Assembly: GCA_032716605.1 (NCBI GenBank)
Contig: CM064580.1
Location: 34,456,261-34,520,260 of the forward strand
Reading direction: 5' to 3'
DNA length: 64,000 bases
Origin: Paralithodes platypus
Taxonomy: Eukaryota > Arthropoda > Malacostraca > Decapoda > Lithodidae
Part shown: piece by piece, positions 32,258-44,700 of the stretch
How positions within the stretch are numbered: position 1 is the stretch's first letter
Layout: each line of letters starts with the position of its first letter
Position numbers and translations under genes: made by a program
The notes under the pieces: generated by a model
Told to the model about the DNA's origin: nothing
What the model saw: only the letters and a program-made list of their open reading frames with translations
The model's database searches: none

Positions 32258-33205
32258 ACAGTATATAGTATATATTTTCTAAGGGACAATGAATAGAGGA
32301 AATAAAATAAAAAAACAAAACAAAACTGTTTTATGTGCCTAAAGGTATCCTCCATTCATATAATGTTTGTAATAGTGAAGACAACATAGGCAATTGCAAA
32401 GAGAAATATTGAGACAGTTTTACAGTAATCTCTTTGTAATTACAACAACTAGCAGATCATATTGACTGGCTGGAAATATAGCCAAACCATAGTAATTACC
32501 ACTGACAATGATGGGGTTGTCTTGGAATATGGGCCTTAGTTTACAGTATGACAAGTGAGTACTTCAGCACAATAAATATGGAAGAGCACAAGAGTAGGCC
32601 ATTTGGGAATTCAGACAAACATATACATAATTAACAACAGTTCTGCCATTTGATAGCTTTGTATATCAGGTTGTATATCACTGTAGTCTCACACAGCTAG
32701 TATCTCACTTCTGACAAACACCAATACATTTTCTTATTTCATGCATCAAACGAGATCATAAACATAAAATTCAACAGTTCAGGATAGGTTTCACTTAGTT
32801 TCAAACACATCAAGCAAGATTAAATATAAAATCATGCACCATAGCACACGCATGATTCACTTTCTTCACATACAACAGAAAACATAATCACTGGAAAGCT
32901 GAATCCATTACAAAGATCACTTTCATTCCCTTTCCACAATTCTGCAACTTGATGCTTTTCAGCAAACACACTCTCTTCAGATACAACGGAATATAATCAC
33001 TGGAAAGTTAAATCTAATACAAAGATCACTTTCTATCTATTGTCATTATTCCGTAATATTGAAAGATAATAGCAATGACTCTCTTCACATACAACAGAAT
33101 GATAAATCCATTACTGTATAAAGATATATTTTCAAAATTCTGCAAAACTGAATTAAGGTACTGTATCTAGCAATCACTCTCGGTATTTGCCCCACTGGAT
33201 GTATG
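31298..33205 (-). other. region downstream of the cadherin stop, probable 3' UTR
   Basis: This follows the stop codon at 33,206-33,208 on the minus strand. I find no AATAAA or ATTAAA on that strand here, only CATAAA-type variants near 31,716 and 31,935, so the 3' end is undefined. It contains a (TA)n tract at ~32,170-32,254, a dispersed repeat at 32,040-32,128 (reverse copy of 44,840-44,925) and a triple repeat at 32,860-33,160. No other gene is seen. Confidence 0.45.
32860..33160. repeat. three imperfect ~110 bp tandem repeats
   Basis: Units begin near 32,860, 32,970 and 33,080, each with CTCTTCACATACAACAGAA-like sequence, then ATAATCACTGGAAAG-like and TACAAAGATCACTTTC-like blocks. They lie in the likely cadherin 3' UTR. 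Confidence 0.7.
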
Positions 33206-33353
33206 TCAGAGTTCCGTAGTCTCTAGTTTTTTATCGACCAGTGGGTTAGCAATTTTGTGGAAGGTCTGGTAAAGGTTGGCTCGGTAGGTGTCGTTAATAT
33301 TTTGCTGCTCATGGTTCATCAACTGGGTATTGGACCCCACCGTACTCGACTCC
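33206..33353 (-). CDS. cadherin exon 19: tail end with PDZ-ligand-like terminus
   Basis: The acceptor is CGCCAG after a pyrimidine tract. The exon completes an Arg codon, runs ESSTVGSNTQLMNHEQQNIN, DTYRANLYQTFHKIANPLVD, KKLETTEL and a TGA at 33,206-33,208. Phase agreement with exon 18 and the conserved style of the terminus support it as the last coding exon. Confidence 0.88.
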
Positions 33354-35638
33354 CTGGCGGAAGGAGAGGAGGGCCATTAAGAACTTGTAATAAGGCAAAG
33401 TACAGTACATTAATCACACCACAGAACTGTACTGTACATTTATCACACTGAAAGAGTATAAACAAAATGGTTGTAGTGCTTTGATCTCATCTAATAAATT
33501 CACTATATGTAATTATGTATACAATATATAAAAATCTTAAAAGCTGAAATGAAGTGCTTCGATCACAACTAATAAATTCACTACCGGTATGGATAAACAT
33601 TATACAATTTATCTGAGACTATCAACCTGCTTTTGATAACAACTAATAAATTACTATTGGTATTACTAAACAGCATATAATGGTGACCGGTCAACTCAAC
33701 CAGTAGACCATTTCAACCAGTACCAAATCAACCAATACGGGTAGGTTAGGTTAGGTTAGGTTGTTGTTGTTGTTGCTGTTCCCCAAGCTGCCTGGCCGAA
33801 CAGCCCCAAGGCCCCGAGCAAGGCCAAGGCTATAACCGAGCGCCCCCACAGAACCCTCCCTGCCGACCACAATAAAGCCTGGGTGACCGAAGCCACTCCA
33901 TGGCGGGGAGCTGGGGAGGGTGAGGAAACGCCCGGGAAACCAAAGCCCCACCCAGGGCCCTGTGCCCCTCAGCAATTATGAAGAGAAAGTTGAGGGGCAA
34001 AGGAAAAATGTGACGCTTTGGCTTCCAATCATGGTAGATTGGGAGGTCAATCCACGGAAGAGATGCCGTCACTTGAGATCTAGAAAATATATAAGTAAAA
34101 GGAACAGTCAGAGTAAGCTATGGGTATGGCAGAGATCGCTCAGTTCTCACTCTGATAGACCAGCCCATCACCAGGTTAGGTTAGGTTAGGTTAGATTAGT
34201 ACTATATTTTGGCACTGGTTTGGTTGGTCTGGGTTAATTTGGTACTGGTTGAGAGCTACTGGTTGAAATGGTCTACTGGTTGAGATGACATGGAACCGCA
34301 TATAATGGATATTGGACTACCTATTACTGTACTTTAAAGTGTTTTGAATACAACCGATCAGTTTATTACTGAACAGTACATATTATGCATGCAACATTAA
34401 CCACATCAGAGTCTGAAAGAATTGTAATACCTGTACTGCACAGTACTGTACTATACTAAACAAAACTGGTCTACTGAAACCAGTAGACTACTACATACCA
34501 GTAGCCCATCACATGGTGATGGGCTGGTCTATCAGAGTGAGAACTGAGTGATCTCTGCCATACCCATAGCTTACTCTGACTGTTCCTTTTACTTATATAT
34601 TTTCTAGATCTCAAGTGACGGCGTCTCTTCCGTGGATTGACCTCCCAATCTACCAAGATTGAAAGCCAAAGCGTCACATTTTTCCTTTGCCCCTCAACTT
34701 TCTCTTCATAATTGCTGAGGGGCACAGGGCCCTGGGTAGGGCTTTGGTTTGCCGGGCGTTTCCGCACCCTCCTCAGCTCCCCGCCATGGAGTGGCTTCGG
34801 TCACCCAGGCTTTATTGTGGTCGGCAGGGAGGGTTCTGTGGGGGCACCCAGTTATGGCCTTGGCCTTGCTCGGGGACTTGGGGCTGTTCGGCCAGGCAGC
34901 TTGGGGAACAACAACAACAACAACAACAACAACTACTAAACAAAACTGTACTGTATGCTATTAAATTATCATTAATGGTTAATTACATGTATAGTATATG
35001 ATATAAAAATGTATCTGAGATTTTAGGTAATATATTCATATTATCACTAACCCACCAATTAACTTACAAATAAACCTAATTAATTAAATCAATGAACTAA
35101 TGAACCCATGTGGTACTCCAAGGATTCGAACCTAGGATCTATCATGTGCATTATATCATACAATAGTGAACATATAATTCATAATCAGTACAGCTCCATA
35201 ATATCATTGCTCACATAAATAATAATAAACTGAACTTACCCTATATCCCTGCATGCTATAGTGGGTGATAGAATTACATGATAAACTACAATAATTATTC
35301 ACACAACAAATGAGCATGGTAAGAAAAGTTCAAACTCATATCAATCTTAGTTTTTTATTACTGGTATATACCGGTAGTAAAGATAGAAAAGTTGCTTGAG
35401 TAAAAAAAAATCTGATCTTGACATTCTCTCTTAAGCAGATATATCTTGAGAGGGAGTCATCATTTCTCTTCTGCCATTTCAATTTGCTGCATTTATTCTC
35501 ATCATCGGAAAGAGAGTATAGCTACCTGATGGGAGACTATATAGAGGAATGGATGGGAAAACTTCTATTTCCCAAGATTGAATTTTTTTTTTTTATATAT
35601 ACAGTACTGTACTGTATATATATATACAGTATATATAA

Positions 35639-35669
<31 letters not shown>

Positions 35670-35686
35670 TGTATATATATTATATA

Positions 35687-35738
<52 letters not shown>

Positions 35739-38700
35739 TGTATATATATAATAAAGATATCCACAGTAAATCTCAACACTAAGTTAGATGAAGTTAAAAA
35801 CCTTAGTTAAATTGCATATAAAATTGCTTTATATACGATTGATTGTAATCTTGTACAAAGGGAAGGTAGAAATGAAGACCGAGTTTTAGTGAAAAATAAA
35901 ATAAAAAAATAAAAAAATATCTGCAAGGTAAAAGAGGTAGAACTCTCATAGGGTAGCAAAACATGGATAGATAGTGATTAGGACCTCTCCAAACTAAGAG
36001 CTGTGGAGATGAGTTATGCCAGAATGGCCACTGGTGTGGAGAGGCTAGATGCACTAATTAATAGAGTACAGTAGTTATGAGTTTTTTAGGAGTGAAAGAT
36101 TCAGATAAGGCCAATGAATATGGAGTAGTTGAGGGATAAATAAATATTTTGCGGTGGTACAGAAGGCCAAGAAAGATACAAGGAAGTCAAGTGAGAGGGA
36201 CATCTGCTCGTGGAACACAGTGATGGTACTTGTACAGGAAAAGAAAGTGGAAAATTGTAATGAAGACAAATGTTCACATAATGAAAGGAGCAATGTGATT
36301 CTTGTGGCAATGGTAAAAGGAACATATCTGGACAAAGTAGCCTTGAGGCATTTCTGCCATGGTCATCCTTTAGTGTGTGTTTCCCAGGAGGAAGGAAGGT
36401 ATCGGAGATGATGGATAATGAAGTCCTCTCCAAAAGCTAAAAACATTAGAAATAAACTATTTCAGAATGGCAATTGGTGTACATTTGTGTGAGTATGTAT
36501 GCTATGTGTGTGTGTCCGTTTCTGTGATAGAAAATAAATGAATGTGTGCATGTGAGAGAAAGTGAATAATTGTGTGTGTGCCTAACAGCAGAAATACTTA
36601 AGACACCTATAAAATCCCATCAAATACAACTGTGGAATAAATCTCACCTTGATAACGGGTTAGGAACATTGGAGTGAGTAATGTAGGGCATGTCACGGTC
36701 ACCTCTGGGGGAGAGAGAGGGGTCAACGGCATTGTCATCTAAGCTGTCATTGCCCTCACTCTGCTGACTATAAATACAAAAAAGAACATAACACTAGGTT
36801 AGTAGTCCTAGAGAAGTCTTGAAACGTGCAAAGTGTGCAACCTATATGCATAGATGTTAGTGAGGTATGGTAGGCTAATGTGACTACAGTATACTTAGTT
36901 ATTAGTCCCTTGACTACAAGAAACTATTTCTGACAATAATATTGTTGCATGTGCCAGACTACCCTATAGCCTACTAGAAAATCAAGACAACTGTTTGTTT
37001 TAGTCTTTCTTATAATTTGTCACCATTCAGTCATTATTTTTCAGCATCTGTTACTACTTTCAAATTCACATTACCCTTACTCTCAACTTTCCTTCAAATA
37101 CCAACTTGTTTCTTTACACTCAAACATTAATGCTGAGTTGAATACTTCTCCATGCAATTGCCTTGCCAAAGAATATCACATTCAAGTTTCTGAAGATGGT
37201 TAGAACTATTATTTTTCCTCTTCTACCGCGACCTATTCAATTCTCAACACCTCTGAACATATTAGTGCACCGGTACCTCTTTTTTCAGTCATGGTTCAAA
37301 GATATTCACACCAGAATTAATTCATTCTTAGTATTTGCTTTTATCAATGCTTACTTTCAATTTTCATCTTTTAGAAGCTTTGAAAAATATCTCCAAACAC
37401 TTGCATAGCTACATAATTAACAGAACCCATTGCATGCAGAAGGTTCAAGACAACAATTCAACTACCTGGTCCCTAATTCATCAAACTATCTGTTTTATTA
37501 CTTCGAGTTCTGATCTCTATTTATCACACAACTCCATAGCTATGCAGCACTGAGGCATACACTGTACTGAAAAACCAAGGTGGTATAGTTTTGTCTCGCT
37601 CCTACCTTAGTAGTTACCAAGATAGCAAGTTTTTATCTAGCAAATTACTAGTGCAGTAACATACTGTATAAAGTAATGTAAAGCAAACTACTAAACTAGC
37701 ATGGTACAGTGTAATTGTCTACTATCTACATTGTCCATCCAAAATATACTTTTAAAAAGTGGTACAGTAAGCTAATATTAATAAAGAAACAGCTATTGTC
37801 AAAAAATGAAAACTTCAGATTCAGCTTCTTCATGCTACCATAACAAAATACAAATTAACAAGCTCACATAGAAACAAGTACAGTATATACACAATCTACT
37901 CTACCGATACAAAAAACTAGAGAACCAGTACTGTACAGTATTACACAATATTTTACTACTAAAGCTCAAATAAAGAAAATTAAATTCAGTAAGTAGGCTT
38001 ACCGGTAGCTACTTTAAGGCAGATTCACACAAATTTTGTTTCTCAACTTATTTTACAGCAAGTTTGGTCTGACATTATAAACTGGTAATTCAAAATACTC
38101 TACTATCAGTAGAGTCATCAATATATACAGTTGGCTAATCACAAAATTTGCATACAAATTCAGAGAACAGAAAAAGCTTTCGCATGAATCCGCCTTGACT
38201 TAAACGCAACCAAAAGAACAACAAAAGCAGCGGTGCACAACTCACACAAAATGTTGGTACCTCATAGAGTCTTCGTCTTTACACCAGTCATTGTCGAAAC
38301 CGGACATCCAGATAGGGTTGCTGCCCTCCACACTGTGAATGTTGGTATTGGGCACCGTTGAGGAGCGATTCAGTGCGGGGTCGTGGGCACCTGAGCACAA
38401 AAATGTTAAATACAGTTATTGAAAGAAGAAAATGTGGCAGAACAACTACCAAAGTACCAAACATTCCTTTTCATCAAAGAGATTCTTGCTCGCTTCGACC
38501 ATAGTTGGATAATTGCTCACTTCGACCATAGTTGGATGAGATTGTTGATGAGGATATTGCGGAAATTGATCATTAAACATGTATTCCTTACTGATGTTGC
38601 CTAGGACTATCACCCCTATGGTATCCAGTGTAAATAATTGGAAACTACAGTACTGTTAAACAAGTAAACTTCTGCCTCCTTGCAACTCCAGGCTTCCTAC

Positions 38701-41700
38701 AAACTAAATCTGTAATTCTGAGCAGTGACTTTACATGCATACATACATACATACATACAATGGTTTAACGGCTCAGATGTGGTTGCCTATCCACAGTTGG
38801 AATATACAGTAATTCTTATGTTCTTTACACCAACCAACTTTACTTCTAAACTCAATTAATGAAATCAACAAATCCATGTGGCAGTCCGGGGATTCGAACC
38901 CAGGACACTCACACCGAAAATCAGTGCACTTATGCACTACGCCACGAAGACAATAAAGTCCCGTCAAAACACAGCCCTATCAAGTCATCACTTTGGCTGA
39001 TGTTGGCATAGTGCTAACCGTGCCGTAGTAAGACTCCAACTAATTCCAGCTGAAGCACCTGCACCTGCAGTATCTGCAATCCACACCAGCCTCAACAGTG
39101 CTCCCAGCCTTATGAGGGCTTCTGCCCAGTAGGCTGTAGACAAATAGTTTTTATTATTATTATTCAACAGTGCTACAACAAGACAGTACCATACCAAGAC
39201 TCTACTGTACAACTTGGACTTGAACAACAAAATCCTGCCACAGCACTGCCCCACCATGTAGGCCTAAACACTGTGGCTGACTCTGGCATGGCACCAAACA
39301 GCGCCCCAATAAGACTAGTAGAGTCCTGTGGCATCTATCCGCGCCCCAAACAGCCTCGGCAGTGCCATACCAAGACAGTGCAAATAGCAAGGCTTTATTG
39401 AATAATAATAGCTGTTGGGGCGTTTCGTTCGTGGCCACCCCTTCGGGGATCACGGCGTCAGGCAATAGATAGATAGATAGATAGATAGAATGGCTGTTGG
39501 TCCACAAGTCTTCTGCCATCCCCCCCTTGTACGACACGCAGTAGGATGCGTGGGGCATATTCTTTTCTTCCTCCACCAAAAGATGAAGGCCCCCTTACCC
39601 CCTGGGGGTTGGACTTTGTCCAAAGAAAGACATTTTATTAGGTACAAACAGGTTGAGCTGTTACCATGGATGTAAGCCTACAGTAATTCCTTGATTAACA
39701 ATACCAAGTGACTATTGTGGGCTTTTAAATGTATGGGAATATAATATCAAAGTTTCTTCTAAAAGCCTAACATCGAAAATGAGTGAAGCGGATCCAGCCC
39801 ACTTGCATCATACATCTCTTGTTGTACCTACTTCCCACAGACTTTCCTTTCAAAGACCATAACCTTGCTCTTCCCCGCATTAACCTTCAGATTCCATTTT
39901 TCACATACTGTTCCAAGCATATTTCAATGTGTTCCTGTGTATAATTCTGTGTCGGAAGATGGTGTTGGCTATCAACAGCCTCCTCCCCACACATATGTCC
40001 ACAAGTGCACTGCCATTCCCATCTACCTCTGATGGTATACCCCACCCACCCACCACCCCATCTACTTTACTATCACCCACCTTCCATTCCTGCTTAGTCA
40101 ATTGTCTTGCAACTTCTAATCTCATCTCTGTTCACTTAATATTTATATGAGTAGTGTATTTTATGTGACATATTTTCTATCATGGGGTTCGGATATCTCT
40201 CTAGATCTAGAACATCACTAGTTGTTAAAATTACTTGTAATTGCAGAATTATAATAATATATATATGAAATAATGAAGATAACTTGATTTACAAACTATG
40301 CACCTTTTCATTAACCAATTAACAGCCTCTATAAAAAAAGAGCTGCTTCACAAGTCCTGTAGTTCTGTTTAAATAAAAACAAGTACAGTAAGTGACAGAA
40401 ATTAAATTTTAATCATAGAAGCGATGTTTATTTTAAGATACCTCTATTATAAATAAGTCATATCAGCATACAAAGGAATGTAATCTATATTTTATTAATT
40501 TCACCCCAACACCAAACACCTCCAATGGAATTAATGAAAGCACATATGTGATCCACCGGGATTCGAACCTGGGTTATCACACACAGATTTTAAACACCTA
40601 AACCATTACACCACCAAGACAGTTAAAAGGTTTATGCACACGCCTACGACTTATTATTCATTCTCGAATGCTGGATATTAATCTAATAATTTTCATATTC
40701 CCAACTGCGCTATGGTAGCCTACTGTTCATGGGGCACAGATCATATAGACAGGCCTCGCTACGAAATATCCCTGAACCTACTAATAATCTATATTAAATT
40801 ATATATTTTCTATTTTTTGCAACCTGTATTTACAGTTTTGTAGTGGATTTATCTCACAACTCAGTATTTTCTTCTGCTCTCTCATTTTGAATATACAATT
40901 AACCCTCTCACTCGCCGGAGGACGCAATCGCGTCCAAAGTTGGTTTGGCCAAACGGCACGAGGATGCGGTCCCGTCCTAGAGCCCTATAAACTTATGCAT
41001 ACATTTGGGAAAAAAAAACTAAAGACGTGAATGAGTCCAAACTACAGCTGTGAGGGCCTCAGGATATCAGGAATTATGTGAGACTGTTTACAGCACTGTA
41101 AGCCTACAAGCAGTGTGTCCGCGAATAGTCTGGTAATTATCGATAATCAGTTTCCATATTGAGTCAGGCTAGGCCGCCCGCTTACTACAGGCCCTTTCAT
41201 TCTTAGAAATCGCTTGTTCTATCAACAAATAATGCCAATATGTAATTAAAATTATATTATATATCATTTGAAGTATATGTACAATTGTACATGCTTATAT
41301 TATTATCCAGTATTCGAGAATGGATAATATATCGTGAGCTTGTGTTTAAACCTTTAATTGTCTTGGTAGTGTAATGGTTAGTGAGCTGAATTTATGTGTG
41401 AGTATCCTAGATTTGAATCCTTGGAGTACCACATGTATTCATTAGTTTAATTAATAAGGTTTGCTTGTAAGTTAATTGGTGGGTTGGTGATACCTGTAAT
41501 ATGATTTACTGTAGTAATAACAAAACCAAAGATATTAGCCAAGTACTTACACTCCCCAAAAGCGGTGGCATTGGCGGCCTTGAGTTGCCTGGTGTAGCGA
41601 GCCTTCTGGGAGAGACAGAGGGCCACAGTGAGCACCAGCAGGAGGGTCAGGAACACGATGACACCCACCAGCCACAGGAACAACAGGTCCTCCTCCGCTG

Positions 41701-44700
41701 CACCCGCCGTGATGAGCTCCGCACGCTGGGTGTCCAACACATTTAATTCCTAAGACAACAGGCGAGCCACCGTGTTAGTAGGTCAGCCGGGGTTAGCAGA
41801 GAAAGAGAGTGGGGTGCTTTACAGTTAGAGGTGGATTAAAGCTATAAGACAAAACCTTGTATACTTGAACACCTCTGGAGATGAGAAGGGGGGTGCTTTA
41901 TAGTAATATCCCATGGGCCAGATCTCTAAATGTCATGAATTGAAACCATTCGAGAAGAGAAAATTTTTCAGCACTCTGTAAATTCCAAAAAATTATTGTA
42001 CTGTACTGTACTGTATATAATAGGTACTTATTGACAAAGGATAACATCTCCACAATATGGACATTGACATTTAAATTATAATTTTATTTATTAGACCTTG
42101 CAAATGGTATCAATTTTCACTCTGGCCACTGTAATAAGAGGGGTGCTTTAGAGTTAGAGGTGGATTAAAGCTGCAAGAGGTACAGTATATTTACAGATAA
42201 AGTTTAATATTGCAATTGTCAGAAACAAACCTTAAACCCAATTCAAAATATGCACAAACATATAGATAAGACCCAATTCATACTTAATAAATATAACTTA
42301 GAGAAAAGGTTACCCTTAACTGCATGCAGTAACAACTGTGGCATATTTATCATTAGTTATTGTTCATTTTACAGAGAGTATTAATCTTGATACAATTCAC
42401 TAATGATGAATCTGTCCTACTGACTGAAATCTGAGAAGTTATCACAGCCAACAGTTTCTCACTCAGTAGCCCTTAACCCCTTCTGTACAGGGCGACGTCT
42501 GTTGTATTTTATGTCAGCTACATTTAGACGATTTTATGAAGCTTAGGAAGGATGTATGGTAGCTAAAAGGACTACTTGATATATTCCTAAGCCGAACAAA
42601 ATAGTCAAATAGTTGCCAGAATATAATGAAAAGTACATCACCGGTACAGAAGGGGTTAAATTGACCATCTACAGTAGCCTACATGTCAGTTATGCAGTTC
42701 ATTACCACAGTTGTCACTACAATTGCAGATATTTGCAGGCAACTTAAAATTAAGATATACATGTACAACACATTGGGTATTATAGATGAAAAGTAACAAG
42801 AATTACTATCGATAAGTGCTAAAAAAAGATTCAATATAGGAAGTAGAGAAGAAAAGAAATAATTCTACCAATAATTTGTAACCCCATTCAACATAAAGAA
42901 TGATTAAAGTAAAAACAATAAATAATCAATGCTGCTAAGAGCACTGATATATCTGGTACCAAGTCATAGCGGCATGCATATATATCTCAAAGCAAAAATA
43001 TCTACACTACTCAGTAAAAATACTTTGCATTGAATCCTCTCATGCTTGGATACTTGAATCATGTATTCAGGAAGGGTGTCATTAAATGCACGGTTATGAG
43101 ATTAGCATATTGGATACTTTAGAAATGAATTGAAAGAAAACTGAATACTTGAATTACGTATAAATTGAGCTACAATAGGTCTTGGTAGTGGCAAGCTGAA
43201 TAAAACCCTTGGCAAAACTGCTCTCAGTCAACCTACCACCCTACCTCTAAGCCAGGAGAGTGAGAACCATATCAGTGTTACTGGAGCAGGCAGACAAGAG
43301 AGTGCCTTGGCCAATCACTTTAAACATGTCGGATATTTTGCCTGGACTACGGGTTAGTGTATCTAAAATACTGTATGAGAAGGTTTTATATTTTTGAATA
43401 GTTTTTTCTATTATATAGATATAGTTTAATCTAATATCCGTGTACCGCATAACTCGGTTGAATATAGAACCGTTATGAGTGCTATGATTCATGTCAGACG
43501 TAAGCCTACAATATTTATAACAAAAATCATAAAATCAAATACAGGTAGGCTATAAGGAGTACGGATATCGGGTTTGCTTTATTCTCTTTCTCAAACCATA
43601 CTCTAATTAATGCTCTAAAACACCTTACATCAAAATAAACCAAGAATAATGTACTGTACGCTATTGTATACAAGTGCGAATCCACGAACCGCGATCGTAT
43701 ATGTTTGTGCTATTATAATCATATAAAAACTATTGACGATAGACAAATTATGATTGCATTTTTGGAAAGTGAGTGAAATATTTTTTGTTCATACTGTATA
43801 TAAAAATTATTGTCGTCACTGAAAATTCTACCTTATGACGGTGCAGTCGAAAGATGTTAGAAAAACATTAAACAAATAATAATAAATGTCCGCATCAGCT
43901 TAGTTGTTTATATATTTCTTTGTGGGTTTTGCTACTGTAACATTGTAGATTGGGATTTTCTCTTTCTATTGAGATTTATTTGATTGTACTAAACGTAATT
44001 CTTGTTGCTGAAAATCTACGTAGAATGAATATACTGTATATATATTGGTTACGCATGCATAATTTTTATTCACCAAGTACCAATTACTATATTATTCATA
44101 TGAAATAAACTATTGATGATAAATACATTATGATGACATATTTGAAATGAGCATGAAAAGTGCTTCTAATTTCATATACAAAAGTTATTACTCGGCTTAT
44201 AACAAAATTATGATATACTGTATATATAAATTTAATATATAAAGCTTTTGAAAATTATTGTTATGGTTATCTATGATGCTCTACTACACACCTTGAAGAG
44301 ATGGTCCAAGTGTTCAACATTTTGGTCAATCATGGCCAAGACCTGCTTGACCTCCAGGACTGAGTTATCCTGCTTGTCCACCAAGTGTAGGTACAGGTCT
44401 GTCTTGGTCTTGTCCACCGTGCCGTCATGGTTCTCGTGCACACGGAAGTCGTCTACATTCACAATGGCGCCGGTGATGTTGCCTAGGTAGTCACGGAAGT
44501 ACTCCACCTGTTCTCGTACCTGGTATACAACAGTAGATTTAACTATGGCTTCTCAATACTAGTAGCAAATAAACTAAATCAGTTGATTGAATCAAAAAAC
44601 AAAAATCCCTAATAAGTCAAACCATTATCAGAAGACAGTAAAAATAGGTAATATGTTTGAAAGCTATAAATAATATTGCATGAGTAGTTATCTACTCCCA

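Larger units (their letters stand above)
33684..34297. mobile_element. foldback MITE, split by later insertions
   Basis: The 11 bp duplication GCATATAATGG lies at 33,673-33,683 and 34,298-34,308. The ends are inverted repeats (TCAACTCAACCAGTAGACCA at left; its mirrored TGGTCTACTGGTTGAGATGA at right). A TTAGG array and a retroposon copy occupy the middle. Same family as 45,045-45,236. Confidence 0.75.

Noticed and set aside
32005..32355. Frames with long Ile-Tyr runs
   Set aside because: They are generated by the (TA)n microsatellite.
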